NCBI GenBank assembly: GCA_018649885.1
Contig: JABIHA010000063.1
Coordinates: 1 to 59,018 of the forward strand
Origin: Bacteriovoracaceae bacterium
GTDB lineage: Bacteria; Bdellovibrionota; Bacteriovoracia; Bacteriovoracales; Bacteriovoracaceae
DNA length: 59,018 bases
Reading direction: 5' to 3'
The translations under genes and the position numbers were made by a program. The notes under the pieces are model-generated. The model did not search any database. It had not been told where the DNA came from and saw only the letters and a list, made by a program, of their open reading frames with translations. Shown here piece by piece: positions 16,929 through 25,450 of this stretch (positions within the stretch are counted from its first letter, which is position 1; every line of letters starts with the position of its first letter).

Positions 16929-18410
16929 ATGAAATCGAAACTAAGACATTTTCTCAATCGAAAAGCATATCTTTTTCTCCCCATGGTATTCACGCTTGCT
17001 TCACTTGCACTGTACACCACCGCATTTTATAAGAGCGATTTACTTCAAAAATTTCATTTAGCGGACTCGGGCCTTTCGACTTGTTTTCACCGGGTTAATC
17101 AAACCTTTATTGCCAAGATGATAGGGGATGATGCCTCCTCACACTTAACTAGATCATTTACCAAGTTGACGTCTGATTGTGTAGGAGATTTAAATGGTGA
17201 GGCTGCCGGAGTATTTGGAGAGGATGTTCTTAAATCATTTAATAAAATTGCAACACAAGTACATTGGTTCCATGAAAAAATTGATGGGAAATTTGGTTCT
17301 CTTTCAAGCGACAGCGAAAGTTTAAATCAAGGTATCAACTTGGGTTATCAAAAGATTGAGGCTTTAAGCAATACTATATCGGAAAGTATTTACAACTATA
17401 ATAAGCAAACGATGAAAGAGATAGATCGTTATAAGAAGGGAGCTGACTCACTAGTCTTCTTAACTATCGTGCTGCTTTTGATTTTTGCGGTTAAAGAAAG
17501 AAAGCTTCAAATTGGATTAGGGAGAGTTGAACATGAAGCCAGGGATGAAAATCAACTTTCAGAAATGACTTCTAGCTCTAAGCTTGAATACGTAGTTAAA
17601 AAGGCCCTTGAAATAAATGATTTAGTAGAATGCTCGAAGCTCTTTACTCGCTATCACTCAGATGTATTAGACGGTAAGTTAAATGCTTATATAATGGCAG
17701 ATGAAGAAAATGACTTTGAATTGTCTGAAAAAAAATCTGTAGATGAGGTTATGGATGAAGTACAAACCTCGGCTGAGCTAGAAGAAATCCCAGAAGAAAT
17801 AGCTCCTGAAGAGATTGCTATAGATAACTCAAAAATTTTAGAGGAAAACCCTGACCTTGAAGGCCTTGAAAAATTTCAACTAGTTCAAATTGTTTCAAGT
17901 GTTGTAGATGGCCTCTCGGAGAAATTATTTAGCGAGGGAATCTTTCTTGTTCTAGAGCTGTCAGATGACTTATTTATTTGGGGAAAAAAGGAGTCTTTGG
18001 AGGTTGGAATTCATCATCTGCTTCTTGAGACTACTAAGCTTTTCTCTAGCACCTTAGGTGTGAAAAGAATTACAATGAGAACAAAGGGTCTGGGTAATAA
18101 TGCGGTACTTGAAATTGGTGCCATTGGAACTTCTTGGAGTGAGGATTTAGTGGCAGGGAAAAGTACAGTGAGTGGATTTCTAGACCTTGTTATAGGAAGA
18201 GAAGTCTTAGCAGATTCAAAAGCTGATTTGGCCATTAAAAATGTTACTGTAGATGAAAAGCAATTAGCACTAATCAAGATTGTTTTAAATAGAGTTGATA
18301 CAAGAAGTGAAGTCGATACAGTGGTCGATTTGACCTCAGACTCTGGTGAAGTAAGATCGCTCAAAAAAGGCAAAAAGAAAGACTTGGTAAATGAATTGAG
18401 ATTGGTTTAA
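16929..18410 (+). CDS. Membrane protein with a degenerate histidine-kinase-like domain
   Basis: A 493-residue protein with two membrane helices (residues ~14-33 and ~173-189) enclosing a ~140-residue, mostly helical periplasmic domain, as in a sensor. The cytosolic part has an acidic linker (EEIPEEIAPEEIA) and a C-terminal ~150-residue segment. FQLVQIVSSVVDGLSEKLF and LVLELSDDLFIWGKKESLE follow the start of an HATPase domain, but the phosphoacceptor His region is missing. The N-box position reads HHLLLETTKLFSS without the catalytic Asn, and no G-box is seen. It is therefore likely a pseudokinase or scaffold rather than an active kinase. A TTGACT-N16-TACCAT promoter candidate lies about 75 bases upstream. 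Confidence 0.5.
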   Translation: MKSKLRHFLNRKAYLFLPMVFTLASLALYTTAFYKSDLLQKFHLADSGLSTCFHRVNQTFIAKMIGDDASSHLTRSFTKLTSDCVGDLNGEAAGVFGEDVLKSFNKIATQVHWFHEKIDGKFGSLSSDSESLNQGINLGYQKIEALSNTISESIYNYNKQTMKEIDRYKKGADSLVFLTIVLLLIFAVKERKLQIGLGRVEHEARDENQLSEMTSSSKLEYVVKKALEINDLVECSKLFTRYHSDVLDGKLNAYIMADEENDFELSEKKSVDEVMDEVQTSAELEEIPEEIAPEEIAIDNSKILEENPDLEGLEKFQLVQIVSSVVDGLSEKLFSEGIFLVLELSDDLFIWGKKESLEVGIHHLLLETTKLFSSTLGVKRITMRTKGLGNNAVLEIGAIGTSWSEDLVAGKSTVSGFLDLVIGREVLADSKADLAIKNVTVDEKQLALIKIVLNRVDTRSEVDTVVDLTSDSGEVRSLKKGKKKDLVNELRLV

Positions 18411-18432
18411 TATTTAGACAACTGATTGCATC

Positions 18433-18834
18433 CTAATAGAAATATCCATAGCCTTGATAGTGTTCTGTTTTCTTATTGTGAACATTGCCCGATCCGAAGT
18501 GGTCAACATGGCCTTTATTATAATCCTTTTTAATTTGTTTTTGATTCTTAGCAAATACACAAGTAATCAGCTTTCTTGAATTATCTGGGTGTCGATAGAC
18601 ACATTGTTGATAGCTAGTTTTAACAATGACTTCTTGTAATCTATGCCTTTTTTTAAAATAGTGATAATTGGGAAGACGGTTGAGAGAGAGTGGGCAGTTA
18701 CTCGAAGTTTCTAACCAACTAAAATAACTTCTTTTAGGATTTAGCCTATGCCTGCCAGCGTAGCAAGTAATGGCAAAGGTATCAATTGCAGTTGCAAAGA
18801 GTAAAATAAAAAGCGCGGTAATTCTCAGTATCAT
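18433..18834 (-). CDS. Small secreted basic protein of unknown function
   Basis: A 133-residue protein with a clear signal peptide (MILRITALFILLFATAIDTFA). The mature ~112 residues are rich in Tyr, His, Lys and Arg and contain four Cys (ITCYAG, SSNCPLS, QQCVYR, ITCVFA), which suggests two disulfides and a periplasmic or extracellular location. No family recognised. It is convergent with the pseudokinase gene (22-base gap) and lies downstream of dtd on the same strand, about 97 bases away, so it may share that transcript. Confidence 0.6.
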   Translation of the reverse strand: MILRITALFILLFATAIDTFAITCYAGRHRLNPKRSYFSWLETSSNCPLSLNRLPNYHYFKKRHRLQEVIVKTSYQQCVYRHPDNSRKLITCVFAKNQKQIKKDYNKGHVDHFGSGNVHNKKTEHYQGYGYFY

Positions 18835-18931
18835 AGTTATTTAAACGGAATATTTGAGCAGGCCCTTGATTATTTTGTCTGAAAATCGGGTGTTTGGAAA
18901 AAAATACCTGAGTAGATTAAAGAGAAAAGTC

Positions 18932-19366
18932 TTAAAAATCGAGGTGAAAAGTAACTGGACCATCACCAAGGATGCTGACTTCCATGTGGGAGCCAAATTC
19001 TCCTGTTTCAACTTTTGCTGAACTAGAGAGTATTTTACAGAAGTGGTGAAAGAGAATTTTTGCCCTCCCGGGCTCCAGCGATTTTTCAAAGCTAGGGCGA
19101 TTTCCCTTTTTTCCATCCCATGACAAAGTAAATTGGCTGATGGCCAAAATCTCTCCCTGGACCTGCTCTATATTGAGATTCATCTTGCCATTGTCATCAG
19201 CAAAAACTCTTAATGAAGCAATTTTACCTGCTGCACTTTCGACTTTTTTTAAATCATCACCCTTTTCTAAACATACTAGAAGACTTAGTCCATGCTCAAT
19301 TTGCCCAACGATAGCATCTTCAACTACCACTTTTGAGCTCTTTACTCTTTGAACCAAAACTTTCAT
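18932..19366 (-). CDS. dtd: D-aminoacyl-tRNA deacylase
   Basis: A 144-residue Dtd enzyme, normal length, which hydrolyses D-amino acids (and glycine from tRNA-Ala) off mischarged tRNAs. MKVLVQRVKSSKVVV is the typical start and SQFTLSWDGKKGNRPSF contains the SQFTL active-site motif. The Gly-cisPro motif is present as GDGPVTF near the C-terminus; most family members have Asn at the first position (NxGPVT), here Gly. The ATG overlaps the stop of the upstream ChaN-like gene as TAATG, so translation is coupled. It is the last clear member of a three-gene minus-strand operon. Confidence 0.93.
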   Translation of the reverse strand: MKVLVQRVKSSKVVVEDAIVGQIEHGLSLLVCLEKGDDLKKVESAAGKIASLRVFADDNGKMNLNIEQVQGEILAISQFTLSWDGKKGNRPSFEKSLEPGRAKILFHHFCKILSSSAKVETGEFGSHMEVSILGDGPVTFHLDF

Positions 19367-21000
19367 TAAAAGAACCTCTTTTTTCTCATTTTAAAGGCCT
19401 TGGTTGGGAGCAGATGATTCTTTGTTGTCTCCCATTTAAGTTCGCCCATATTACTTATAAAAATATGATCTCTAATATAAGTGACCACCTTATCTGGGTT
19501 TCTTTCATGGAGTTTATCAAAAAGGATATCCCCTAAAAGGTGACCTATAAGTGAGCCCACTTTCCAGTAAAGAGAAAGCGAGCAATTTTTAAAAATTTGA
19601 TCAACACTAGTTGTTTCATCTAGCAGTTCAGTAGCGACCTGGTAGGCCTTGTATTCAGAGCTTTTTGTTTTCTTGTAATGATCTCTTTTTTTTATTAAAT
19701 TGCGGTAGTGATCACATTTTCTGTGTGGATTGATTATTTTACTCGATATGTAACATGAAATATTTAAATTTAGAATTGCCAGAAACTTTTTTTCCCTACT
19801 ACCACTTATTAGGCATTGGTCGAATTCGTTTGGATCAATGAGGGAGGAGAAGTACAGGTGTGCTCCTGCAAGGTAGCTCAAGCGGTTTATTGAGTAGAGG
19901 GGACAGTAGTAGCTAGATGTAAATGGAATTTTGAATAACTTACTGGTAGTCAGTAACTTCTGATATAGAGTGGAAGATTTTTTGTCTTTTATTTTGTCAA
20001 TTTGCCGTTGAATAAAATCAATTTTCCGGTGGTCATAGAGAGTGAAGTTTTCAATTTTATCTTTTATATGTGGTCTTAGATTTAATGATTTGTAAATTTC
20101 ATGGCAAAGAGTATGAAATTGATCGACGGTTGAGCTGCTGAAAGTTTTACTACCTGTTTCCATTATATATTCATGAATATCAAAATCTGGGTCATCTATT
20201 AAATTTTCATACCAATAAACCATGCTTTCATATTTAATCCATGGAGGAGAGCTTTGAATGCTAAATTCACTATTTGAAAATTTAACGATGGATGATTTAA
20301 TTTTGGCATCTTTTAATTTCCAATAAACATGATCAAGGTTTTGGTGAATGATAGTGTGTGACTTTTTAATATTTGAATCTTTTAGAAGTTTTTGAACTTT
20401 TTTAGGTAGTTTATTTGAAAGAATATGTAATTCTCCAAAGAGAATAAGCATTTTAGAGTCTTGGTTTTCACTCATTAGTGCTTGGATTTTTTCTGCTGCA
20501 AATTTATCGCGCTCTTCTAGTGTTCCTTTGGAGTTAAGCCCATAGATTGGGATTTCTTGTTTCCTGGCCTCTTTAAAGAGATCCTTATAGTGGTTCCAAG
20601 GAAATCTCCATGAGTCGTGGTACTCAATAGATTCTAAGAATTCGAGCTCAGTGATATTGGACGATAAAAATGCATCTAGGTAGTCCTGGTGTTCAGCATC
20701 TACCATTTCTAGGCCTAGGATCAGATTTTTTTTCTGATTAGTTAGATGCCTCATAACTCTTTCTAAATTTCGACTATTTTGGTCAAATGTATGGAAGTCT
20801 CCTAGGTATATTAAATCGGAGTTACCAACGGCCTTTAGAAGGGTTCCTGATGTGGCGACCTTAAAGGGCATCTTGCTAAATTTCGTCTGGTTTTGGCGGT
20901 ATAGCTTTAAATCCTTAGAAGCTGATACTTCAAAGCTGAGCGCTTTTTTTTTGATATTGCGATAGATTCTTTTTTGAAGCTCTATTATTTCAATGGCCAT
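19366..21000 (-). CDS. ChaN-like (haem-binding uptake/Tiki superfamily) protein
   Basis: A 544-residue protein without a signal peptide. Residues ~75-215 match the ChaN-like domain: LIYLGDFHTFDQN (the conserved 'GE/D-x-H' entry), LILGLEMVDAEHQDYLDAFL and LILFGELHILSN (the second 'G-E-x-H' motif). Known members bind haem in pairs or act as metal-dependent proteases (TIKI/TraB). The ~300 C-terminal residues are not recognised and are rich in Lys, Ser and Tyr. Lacking an export signal, this one should be cytosolic, unlike the lipoprotein ChaN. It starts 51 bases after the methyltransferase-like gene and overlaps dtd by one base, so all three are probably co-transcribed. Confidence 0.7.
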   Translation of the reverse strand: MAIEIIELQKRIYRNIKKKALSFEVSASKDLKLYRQNQTKFSKMPFKVATSGTLLKAVGNSDLIYLGDFHTFDQNSRNLERVMRHLTNQKKNLILGLEMVDAEHQDYLDAFLSSNITELEFLESIEYHDSWRFPWNHYKDLFKEARKQEIPIYGLNSKGTLEERDKFAAEKIQALMSENQDSKMLILFGELHILSNKLPKKVQKLLKDSNIKKSHTIIHQNLDHVYWKLKDAKIKSSIVKFSNSEFSIQSSPPWIKYESMVYWYENLIDDPDFDIHEYIMETGSKTFSSSTVDQFHTLCHEIYKSLNLRPHIKDKIENFTLYDHRKIDFIQRQIDKIKDKKSSTLYQKLLTTSKLFKIPFTSSYYCPLYSINRLSYLAGAHLYFSSLIDPNEFDQCLISGSREKKFLAILNLNISCYISSKIINPHRKCDHYRNLIKKRDHYKKTKSSEYKAYQVATELLDETTSVDQIFKNCSLSLYWKVGSLIGHLLGDILFDKLHERNPDKVVTYIRDHIFISNMGELKWETTKNHLLPTKAFKMRKKRFF

Positions 21001-21051
21001 GAAAATTAATACCCTCTTTGCAGATATAATAACACGCCCAATATTGTGCAG

Positions 21052-23913
21052 CTAGGAATTGATGGTGATTTGATCTCGAATGGTTTGGTTTATAATTTCC
21101 CCCGTGCTTTGAAGGGTCGCTGCGGTAGTCTCAATGAGCTTTGAATGCCTCTCTAGGACTTCTGCTAGATCTTTAGAAGCAGGGACTTTTAGATTTTGTA
21201 GTATTGAAAGGCTTGGGTATCCTTTGGCGGCCTTAAGAATATATTTAATGAAATTGAGTATGTGAATATCTGAGTAAATGCTAATCAGAAGAATTTCTCC
21301 TGAATGGATACTGAGCCCATTATCTCCATTTTCACTTTTAATTGATGTTGCGTGAGTAAATGGCAATTTCAAATCATTAGATTTGTTGGTATTAATCTGT
21401 ATAAAAACTTCTTTATTATTTGGGAAAATGGGGTGCTTCTTAATACTTTCGAGAGATTCAATAATTATTGGGTTATTAAAAAGTACTTGTGAGCGGTATG
21501 ATGAATTCGAAAGCTTTGCAAGTGCAATACCTAAGCTGTTTTTAAAGATACATAGACTGCCAAGCAACTCCCATGGAAATTGTGATTTTAATAAGCTCAG
21601 AAACTGAAGGTTTTCATTGAATTTTCTCTCAAGACTTTTGGGGTGCATACCAAGAAGTTGTGTAGAGCTGCTTTGAAAGAAATCGAGATCATGGGGAACC
21701 TCTCCATTTTGATGAAATGATCTTGAAAAGAACTTTGGTACGAGTACTTGCTTGAGTTTAGATTTTAACTTGCTGGGATTACCTGTTAGAGAAAGGCCTA
21801 GAACTTGCTCGCCAATTTGAGAGCTAAAGAATTCCCTGAATATATTAATATTAATTTCTTTTTTCTTAGGCACCATTCCAAAATATGAGCAAAGAGCTTC
21901 TCCGCACTCATCTTTTTTACTCTGGTAGGTATCAGAGGGAATAATATCGACTTGGGGCATTCCTGAAGTTCTAAAATCCACGATTAAAACATAGGGAAAT
22001 TTTTCTTCTGCCCTTGTGGGGAGTCCCAATAGGTCAGTTGGATCAAACCAATTGGACTTACCATCCTCACTTTCAATTTGTTCAATAAAGAAGAATTCAT
22101 CTAGTGGTAGACATGTTTTGAGTAATTTACCAAAAAAGAATGGATGAGTTATTTTATTTGAGTCTTTTGAACTTGAGTTGATGAGTTTTCCATCAACAAT
22201 GGCATCTTGAAAAAATTCAAAACTAAATCCATCTCCCAAATCATTTTGATATAGAGGAGTGCAGTCAGGCTTCTTCTGAGTGAAGAATTGTTTTAGTTCA
22301 GTATAGAAAAGGGAGAACTTGCTAAAGGTCGCGAGCTCGCCATTAAATCTAAAGCTTAGGCATGGCTGTTTTTTATTGGTGAAAAACTCTTCACCACAAT
22401 TCATTTGCATCGCCTTATCTAGGAAGATCTTAGAATCTACAACTGATCTTTTTTTGCTGAATACATAAAGATAAGGAGTTAGCTTCCCCCTACTTTTTAG
22501 TGTGTCAAAATTAAAACTGCCCTCAAGTCTAAATGCTTCTAGCAGTGTAGATAGTCTTTCACTTTGGCTTGGGACAAATAATTTTTTTGAGCTGAATACA
22601 TATAAATAACCGCCGTCACACAGTGTATTTTCATGTTTCATAATCTGACTCATGAGAAAAAACTGTGGGTTGTTTTTGGGGAACTCATGAAGGTTTAGAA
22701 CAACTCTATCGTATTTTTTCTGCTCAGAGCTTTCCATGGACTGAAATAGTGCAATTTGAGGACTTGCAGATTTTAAATGTTTTTTATGCCTGTCACATAA
22801 GACTTGGGTAATGAGTTTTGTAGGGAAAACTCCTTGTTTCACAGCAAGCCTAGTGAGAAACGTTAATGAGTGAAGTTCAAGGCATATCTTTGAAAAAGAC
22901 TTATGACAGTCGTCATCATTTTCAAATTCAGGACAAAGAATTTCTTCCCATTTAATATTTTGATTCGCCTCTTGGGCCAGAAAATGTGAAAGCGATAGAG
23001 AGTTTAAAAAGTCCCCTTCAAATTTACAATTGACCACCTGGATTCTATTTTCTTCTTCGCCTCGGTCATTACGACCTTGATACCCTTTTCGATCACCCTC
23101 AAGCCACTTGGGAAATTCAAGTAGTAGTAGGTTGAGAAATTGCCCAAAAATTTGGCTCGAAATAGAATTAGATAGAGGAGTGGTGCCTAGATTGGGTGTG
23201 CATAGAGGAAGTAGTTCTTCAATTCCAATTTGCCCAAATTGGGACGCAACTTCTTTAATTTCTTTTAGGTACTTTTGATTGGGCTGATACCAGCTATATT
23301 GATTGATCTTAAGTGCATGAGAATTGAGATCTAGTGTACTACCTTTTTGGAAAATAAGGGAGAAGAAGGAATTTGGATTCAATATATTTCGGTCTTTATA
23401 ATCGAGACCTGCTTCAATTCCTAAAAAAGTTAGCAGTCTAAGTTTTAAAATATAAATAATGGCCACTTTGTAGCAGTAGCCATCTAAGAATTTATCAATT
23501 GTTTCTAGGTACTGACCATCACTAGTGTGTAAGTGCTCCCAGAAATTTGTAAAGTCATCTAGCCCTTCTGTTCTAATGGCATTTTCATCAGCGAAATAGA
23601 GAAATTCTCTAAAGAGCGCCATTCTCATAAACTTGGGAAAGTTCTTTGTACTGAGGAATTGTTTAAAGACATCTTTTTTTATTTTAGAAAGAAGTTTTTC
23701 AAGTGTTAGAGAAGATTTAGAGGTGAGATCAAAACCGTTCCAACCTGGTGTAAAAAATTTTGAAGGATTAAATTGATCAGAGTTTTCAAAAATTGCGTAG
23801 GAGTTTTTCTGCACTTCTGGGAGTGCAGGCAAGTTTTGCCCATATGCCTTTTCAGCACAACTTGTTTGATTATTACCAAACCAAACTTGTGCATCAATGC
23901 GCGTTTTGGTCAC
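21052..23913 (-). CDS. N6-adenine methyltransferase-like protein with decayed catalytic motifs
   Basis: A 953-residue protein whose order of blocks follows type I/IIG N6-adenine methyltransferases. The SAM-binding position reads VVNCKFEGDFLNSLSL, where active enzymes have 'DPACGSGxFL'. The catalytic position reads YDRVVLNLHEFP, where active enzymes have 'NPPF/Y'. After it, DGGYLYVFSSKKLFVPS resembles the 'kpgGrlafvlps' strand and LTPYLYVFSKK the strand closing the fold. The C-terminal ~150 residues resemble a helical/specificity region. Both key motifs are lost, so it is predicted not to methylate DNA. The GTG start has AGGTGGGG upstream, next to a 19-base palindrome. No restriction gene is adjacent; ChaN-like and dtd follow. 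Confidence 0.55.
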   Translation of the reverse strand: MTKTRIDAQVWFGNNQTSCAEKAYGQNLPALPEVQKNSYAIFENSDQFNPSKFFTPGWNGFDLTSKSSLTLEKLLSKIKKDVFKQFLSTKNFPKFMRMALFREFLYFADENAIRTEGLDDFTNFWEHLHTSDGQYLETIDKFLDGYCYKVAIIYILKLRLLTFLGIEAGLDYKDRNILNPNSFFSLIFQKGSTLDLNSHALKINQYSWYQPNQKYLKEIKEVASQFGQIGIEELLPLCTPNLGTTPLSNSISSQIFGQFLNLLLLEFPKWLEGDRKGYQGRNDRGEEENRIQVVNCKFEGDFLNSLSLSHFLAQEANQNIKWEEILCPEFENDDDCHKSFSKICLELHSLTFLTRLAVKQGVFPTKLITQVLCDRHKKHLKSASPQIALFQSMESSEQKKYDRVVLNLHEFPKNNPQFFLMSQIMKHENTLCDGGYLYVFSSKKLFVPSQSERLSTLLEAFRLEGSFNFDTLKSRGKLTPYLYVFSKKRSVVDSKIFLDKAMQMNCGEEFFTNKKQPCLSFRFNGELATFSKFSLFYTELKQFFTQKKPDCTPLYQNDLGDGFSFEFFQDAIVDGKLINSSSKDSNKITHPFFFGKLLKTCLPLDEFFFIEQIESEDGKSNWFDPTDLLGLPTRAEEKFPYVLIVDFRTSGMPQVDIIPSDTYQSKKDECGEALCSYFGMVPKKKEININIFREFFSSQIGEQVLGLSLTGNPSKLKSKLKQVLVPKFFSRSFHQNGEVPHDLDFFQSSSTQLLGMHPKSLERKFNENLQFLSLLKSQFPWELLGSLCIFKNSLGIALAKLSNSSYRSQVLFNNPIIIESLESIKKHPIFPNNKEVFIQINTNKSNDLKLPFTHATSIKSENGDNGLSIHSGEILLISIYSDIHILNFIKYILKAAKGYPSLSILQNLKVPASKDLAEVLERHSKLIETTAATLQSTGEIINQTIRDQITINS

Positions 23914-23926
23914 TAAAAAACCCCAC

Positions 23927-23945
23927 CTGAAATCAACGATTTCAG
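23927..23945. promoter_or_regulatory. Perfect palindrome before the methyltransferase-like gene
   Basis: CTGAAATC (23927-23934) and GATTTCAG (23938-23945) form an 8-bp perfect inverted repeat around AAC. It lies 13 bases upstream of the GTG start of the minus-strand gene, overlapping or abutting its ribosome site, so it could be an operator or a leader hairpin that limits translation. Confidence 0.4.
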
Positions 23946-24148
23946 TAATTTAAAAATTCCCCACCAAATCAAAGTAAATTTATGACGGCAGACATTTCTA
24001 TCAAATACCGCAATTTTTTGTCATGGAAAATTCTCTTATTTTATAATTTTTTTTATGCCGCGCTAAGATGTAAAATAATGATACGGAGTGCCGACAAGAG
24101 ACATGTATGCAAGGTATTAGATTACCTTAAGCTTTTGAGGAGATGAAA

Positions 24149-24829
24149 ATGGCGGATGATGTCGAAAATTTAGATGAAGGTTTTAATGAAGCTGAGTTAG
24201 CCGATATTATGAGCGAGATTGAAAGCTTGGAAGAAGAGTTCACTTCAGATGATGACTCAGAGGCCAAAAGCGAAGTAGCTGAAGAGGCTGCACCTGTAGC
24301 AGAAGTTGCTGAAACTGCGACTGAGCCGGTGGAAGAGGAAGTCGTTAGCGAAGAGGCTCCTGTGGAAGCATCAGCGGCAGAGCCAGAGCCAGAAGAGGTG
24401 GTAGCTGCGGAAGTCGAAGAAGAAGCCGCACCGGAAGAAGTGGTCGAGGCAGTCGCTGCAGAGCCTGAAGCTTCAGAAGGTGAAGCCGTGGAAGAAGATC
24501 CAGTTTCTGAAATAGTTGAGCCGGTGGCAGAAGTTTCTGAACCTGTGCAGCAGCTAGTCGCCCAAGTGGAAGAAGAAAATATTGTGCCTATTTCAGCTGC
24601 GTCGCCAATGACTCCCAGCGTTCCATCTATCGCATCAGGTTCTGGTGAAACAACAATGGAGTTTTCAGTAACTGGGCAATTAACAGTCAATTTAGTTTTT
24701 AAAGTAGGTGATCAAACTGCAAAGATTTCAGTTAGTGAGTCAGAAGGACTTGTGGTTGGCCTAGATGGTGGGGCCAAGTTTGTTATTCCCATCAATAGCA
24801 GTGGTAGCAGAGAGAAAAAGGCCAGTTAG
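24149..24829 (+). CDS. Acidic low-complexity protein with a small C-terminal domain
   Basis: About 226 residues. The first ~45 are acidic and helical (ADIMSEIESLEEEF). Residues ~45-150 are an Ala/Glu/Val/Pro low-complexity stretch, and the last ~65 residues form a compact beta-rich domain (FSVTGQLTVNLVFKVGDQTA). There is no signal peptide, so it is cytosolic. The ATG at 24149 is preferred over 24143 because AGGAG ends six bases before it. The repeat region is much GC-richer than its neighbours. It is divergent from the methyltransferase-like gene and precedes coaD by 127 bases with a hairpin between. No family recognised; the long tract may act as a flexible tether. Confidence 0.65.
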   Translation: MADDVENLDEGFNEAELADIMSEIESLEEEFTSDDDSEAKSEVAEEAAPVAEVAETATEPVEEEVVSEEAPVEASAAEPEPEEVVAAEVEEEAAPEEVVEAVAAEPEASEGEAVEEDPVSEIVEPVAEVSEPVQQLVAQVEEENIVPISAASPMTPSVPSIASGSGETTMEFSVTGQLTVNLVFKVGDQTAKISVSESEGLVVGLDGGAKFVIPINSSGSREKKAS

Positions 24830-24852
24830 GCCATTTTCTAGCGCTCTATAAG

Positions 24853-24878
24853 GCCATGTGGACATTGTCTTACATGGC
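24853..24878 (+). terminator. Hairpin between the acidic protein gene and coaD
   Basis: GCCATGT (24853-24859) pairs with ACATGGC (24872-24878) around a 12-base loop and is followed by TTCTTTT. It is a moderate terminator candidate separating the acidic-protein gene from coaD. Confidence 0.45.
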
Positions 24879-24956
24879 TTCTTTTCATCTTTCCAAAATG
24901 TCTTCAAAAAAGCACAATGATTAGGTCAGATCAAACTCTTAACTAAGTGATAATTT

Positions 24957-25445
24957 ATGTCTGGGAAAACGGCCCTATACGCTGGTACCTTTGATCCATT
25001 TACCAATGGTCACTACGATATTATTAAACGAGGCTTACCACTATTTGATGAGCTCACAATACTTCTTGCAGTTTCTCCTACGAAAAAGCCACTTTTTCCA
25101 GTCGAGGAAAGAAAGAAGATGATTGAAGAGCTTTTTGAAAACAATTCGAAAATTAAAGTGGCACACTGGGACGGCTTAGTTGTAGATTTTGTTAAAAGAA
25201 ATAAAATTGATGTTATTATCAGGGGCTTAAGGCCCACAGGGGACTTTGAATTTGAGTTCCAGATGGCATCCATGAATAGACATTTAGAGCCTGAAGTTGA
25301 GACGGTCTTTTTTATGACTGGAGAAAAATATTATTTTGTTTCATCGACTCTAGTTAAAGAAGTTTACGAGCACGGTGGTAAAATTTCTGAATTAGTACCA
25401 CCTTCAATTCATAAAAAATTAATGGGATTAAAACAAGGTAGATAA
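24957..25445 (+). CDS. coaD: Phosphopantetheine adenylyltransferase
   Basis: A 162-residue cytosolic nucleotidyltransferase, normal length, making dephospho-CoA from 4'-phosphopantetheine and ATP, the fourth step of CoA synthesis. The T/HxGH family signature is at the start: AGTFDPFTNGH with His19. The C-terminal YFVSSTLVKEV carries the ISST-type phosphate-binding loop, and IIRGLRPTGDFEFEFQM is the conserved Arg-containing CoaD block. The aspartate aminotransferase gene starts five bases after its stop, so the two are co-transcribed. Identification is firm. Confidence 0.95.
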   Translation: MSGKTALYAGTFDPFTNGHYDIIKRGLPLFDELTILLAVSPTKKPLFPVEERKKMIEELFENNSKIKVAHWDGLVVDFVKRNKIDVIIRGLRPTGDFEFEFQMASMNRHLEPEVETVFFMTGEKYYFVSSTLVKEVYEHGGKISELVPPSIHKKLMGLKQGR

Positions 25446-25450
25446 GTCAC

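Noticed and set aside
24127..24690. 187-codon Ser/Thr/Ala-rich minus-strand frame
   Set aside because: It is the antisense shadow of the acidic Glu/Ala repeat protein.
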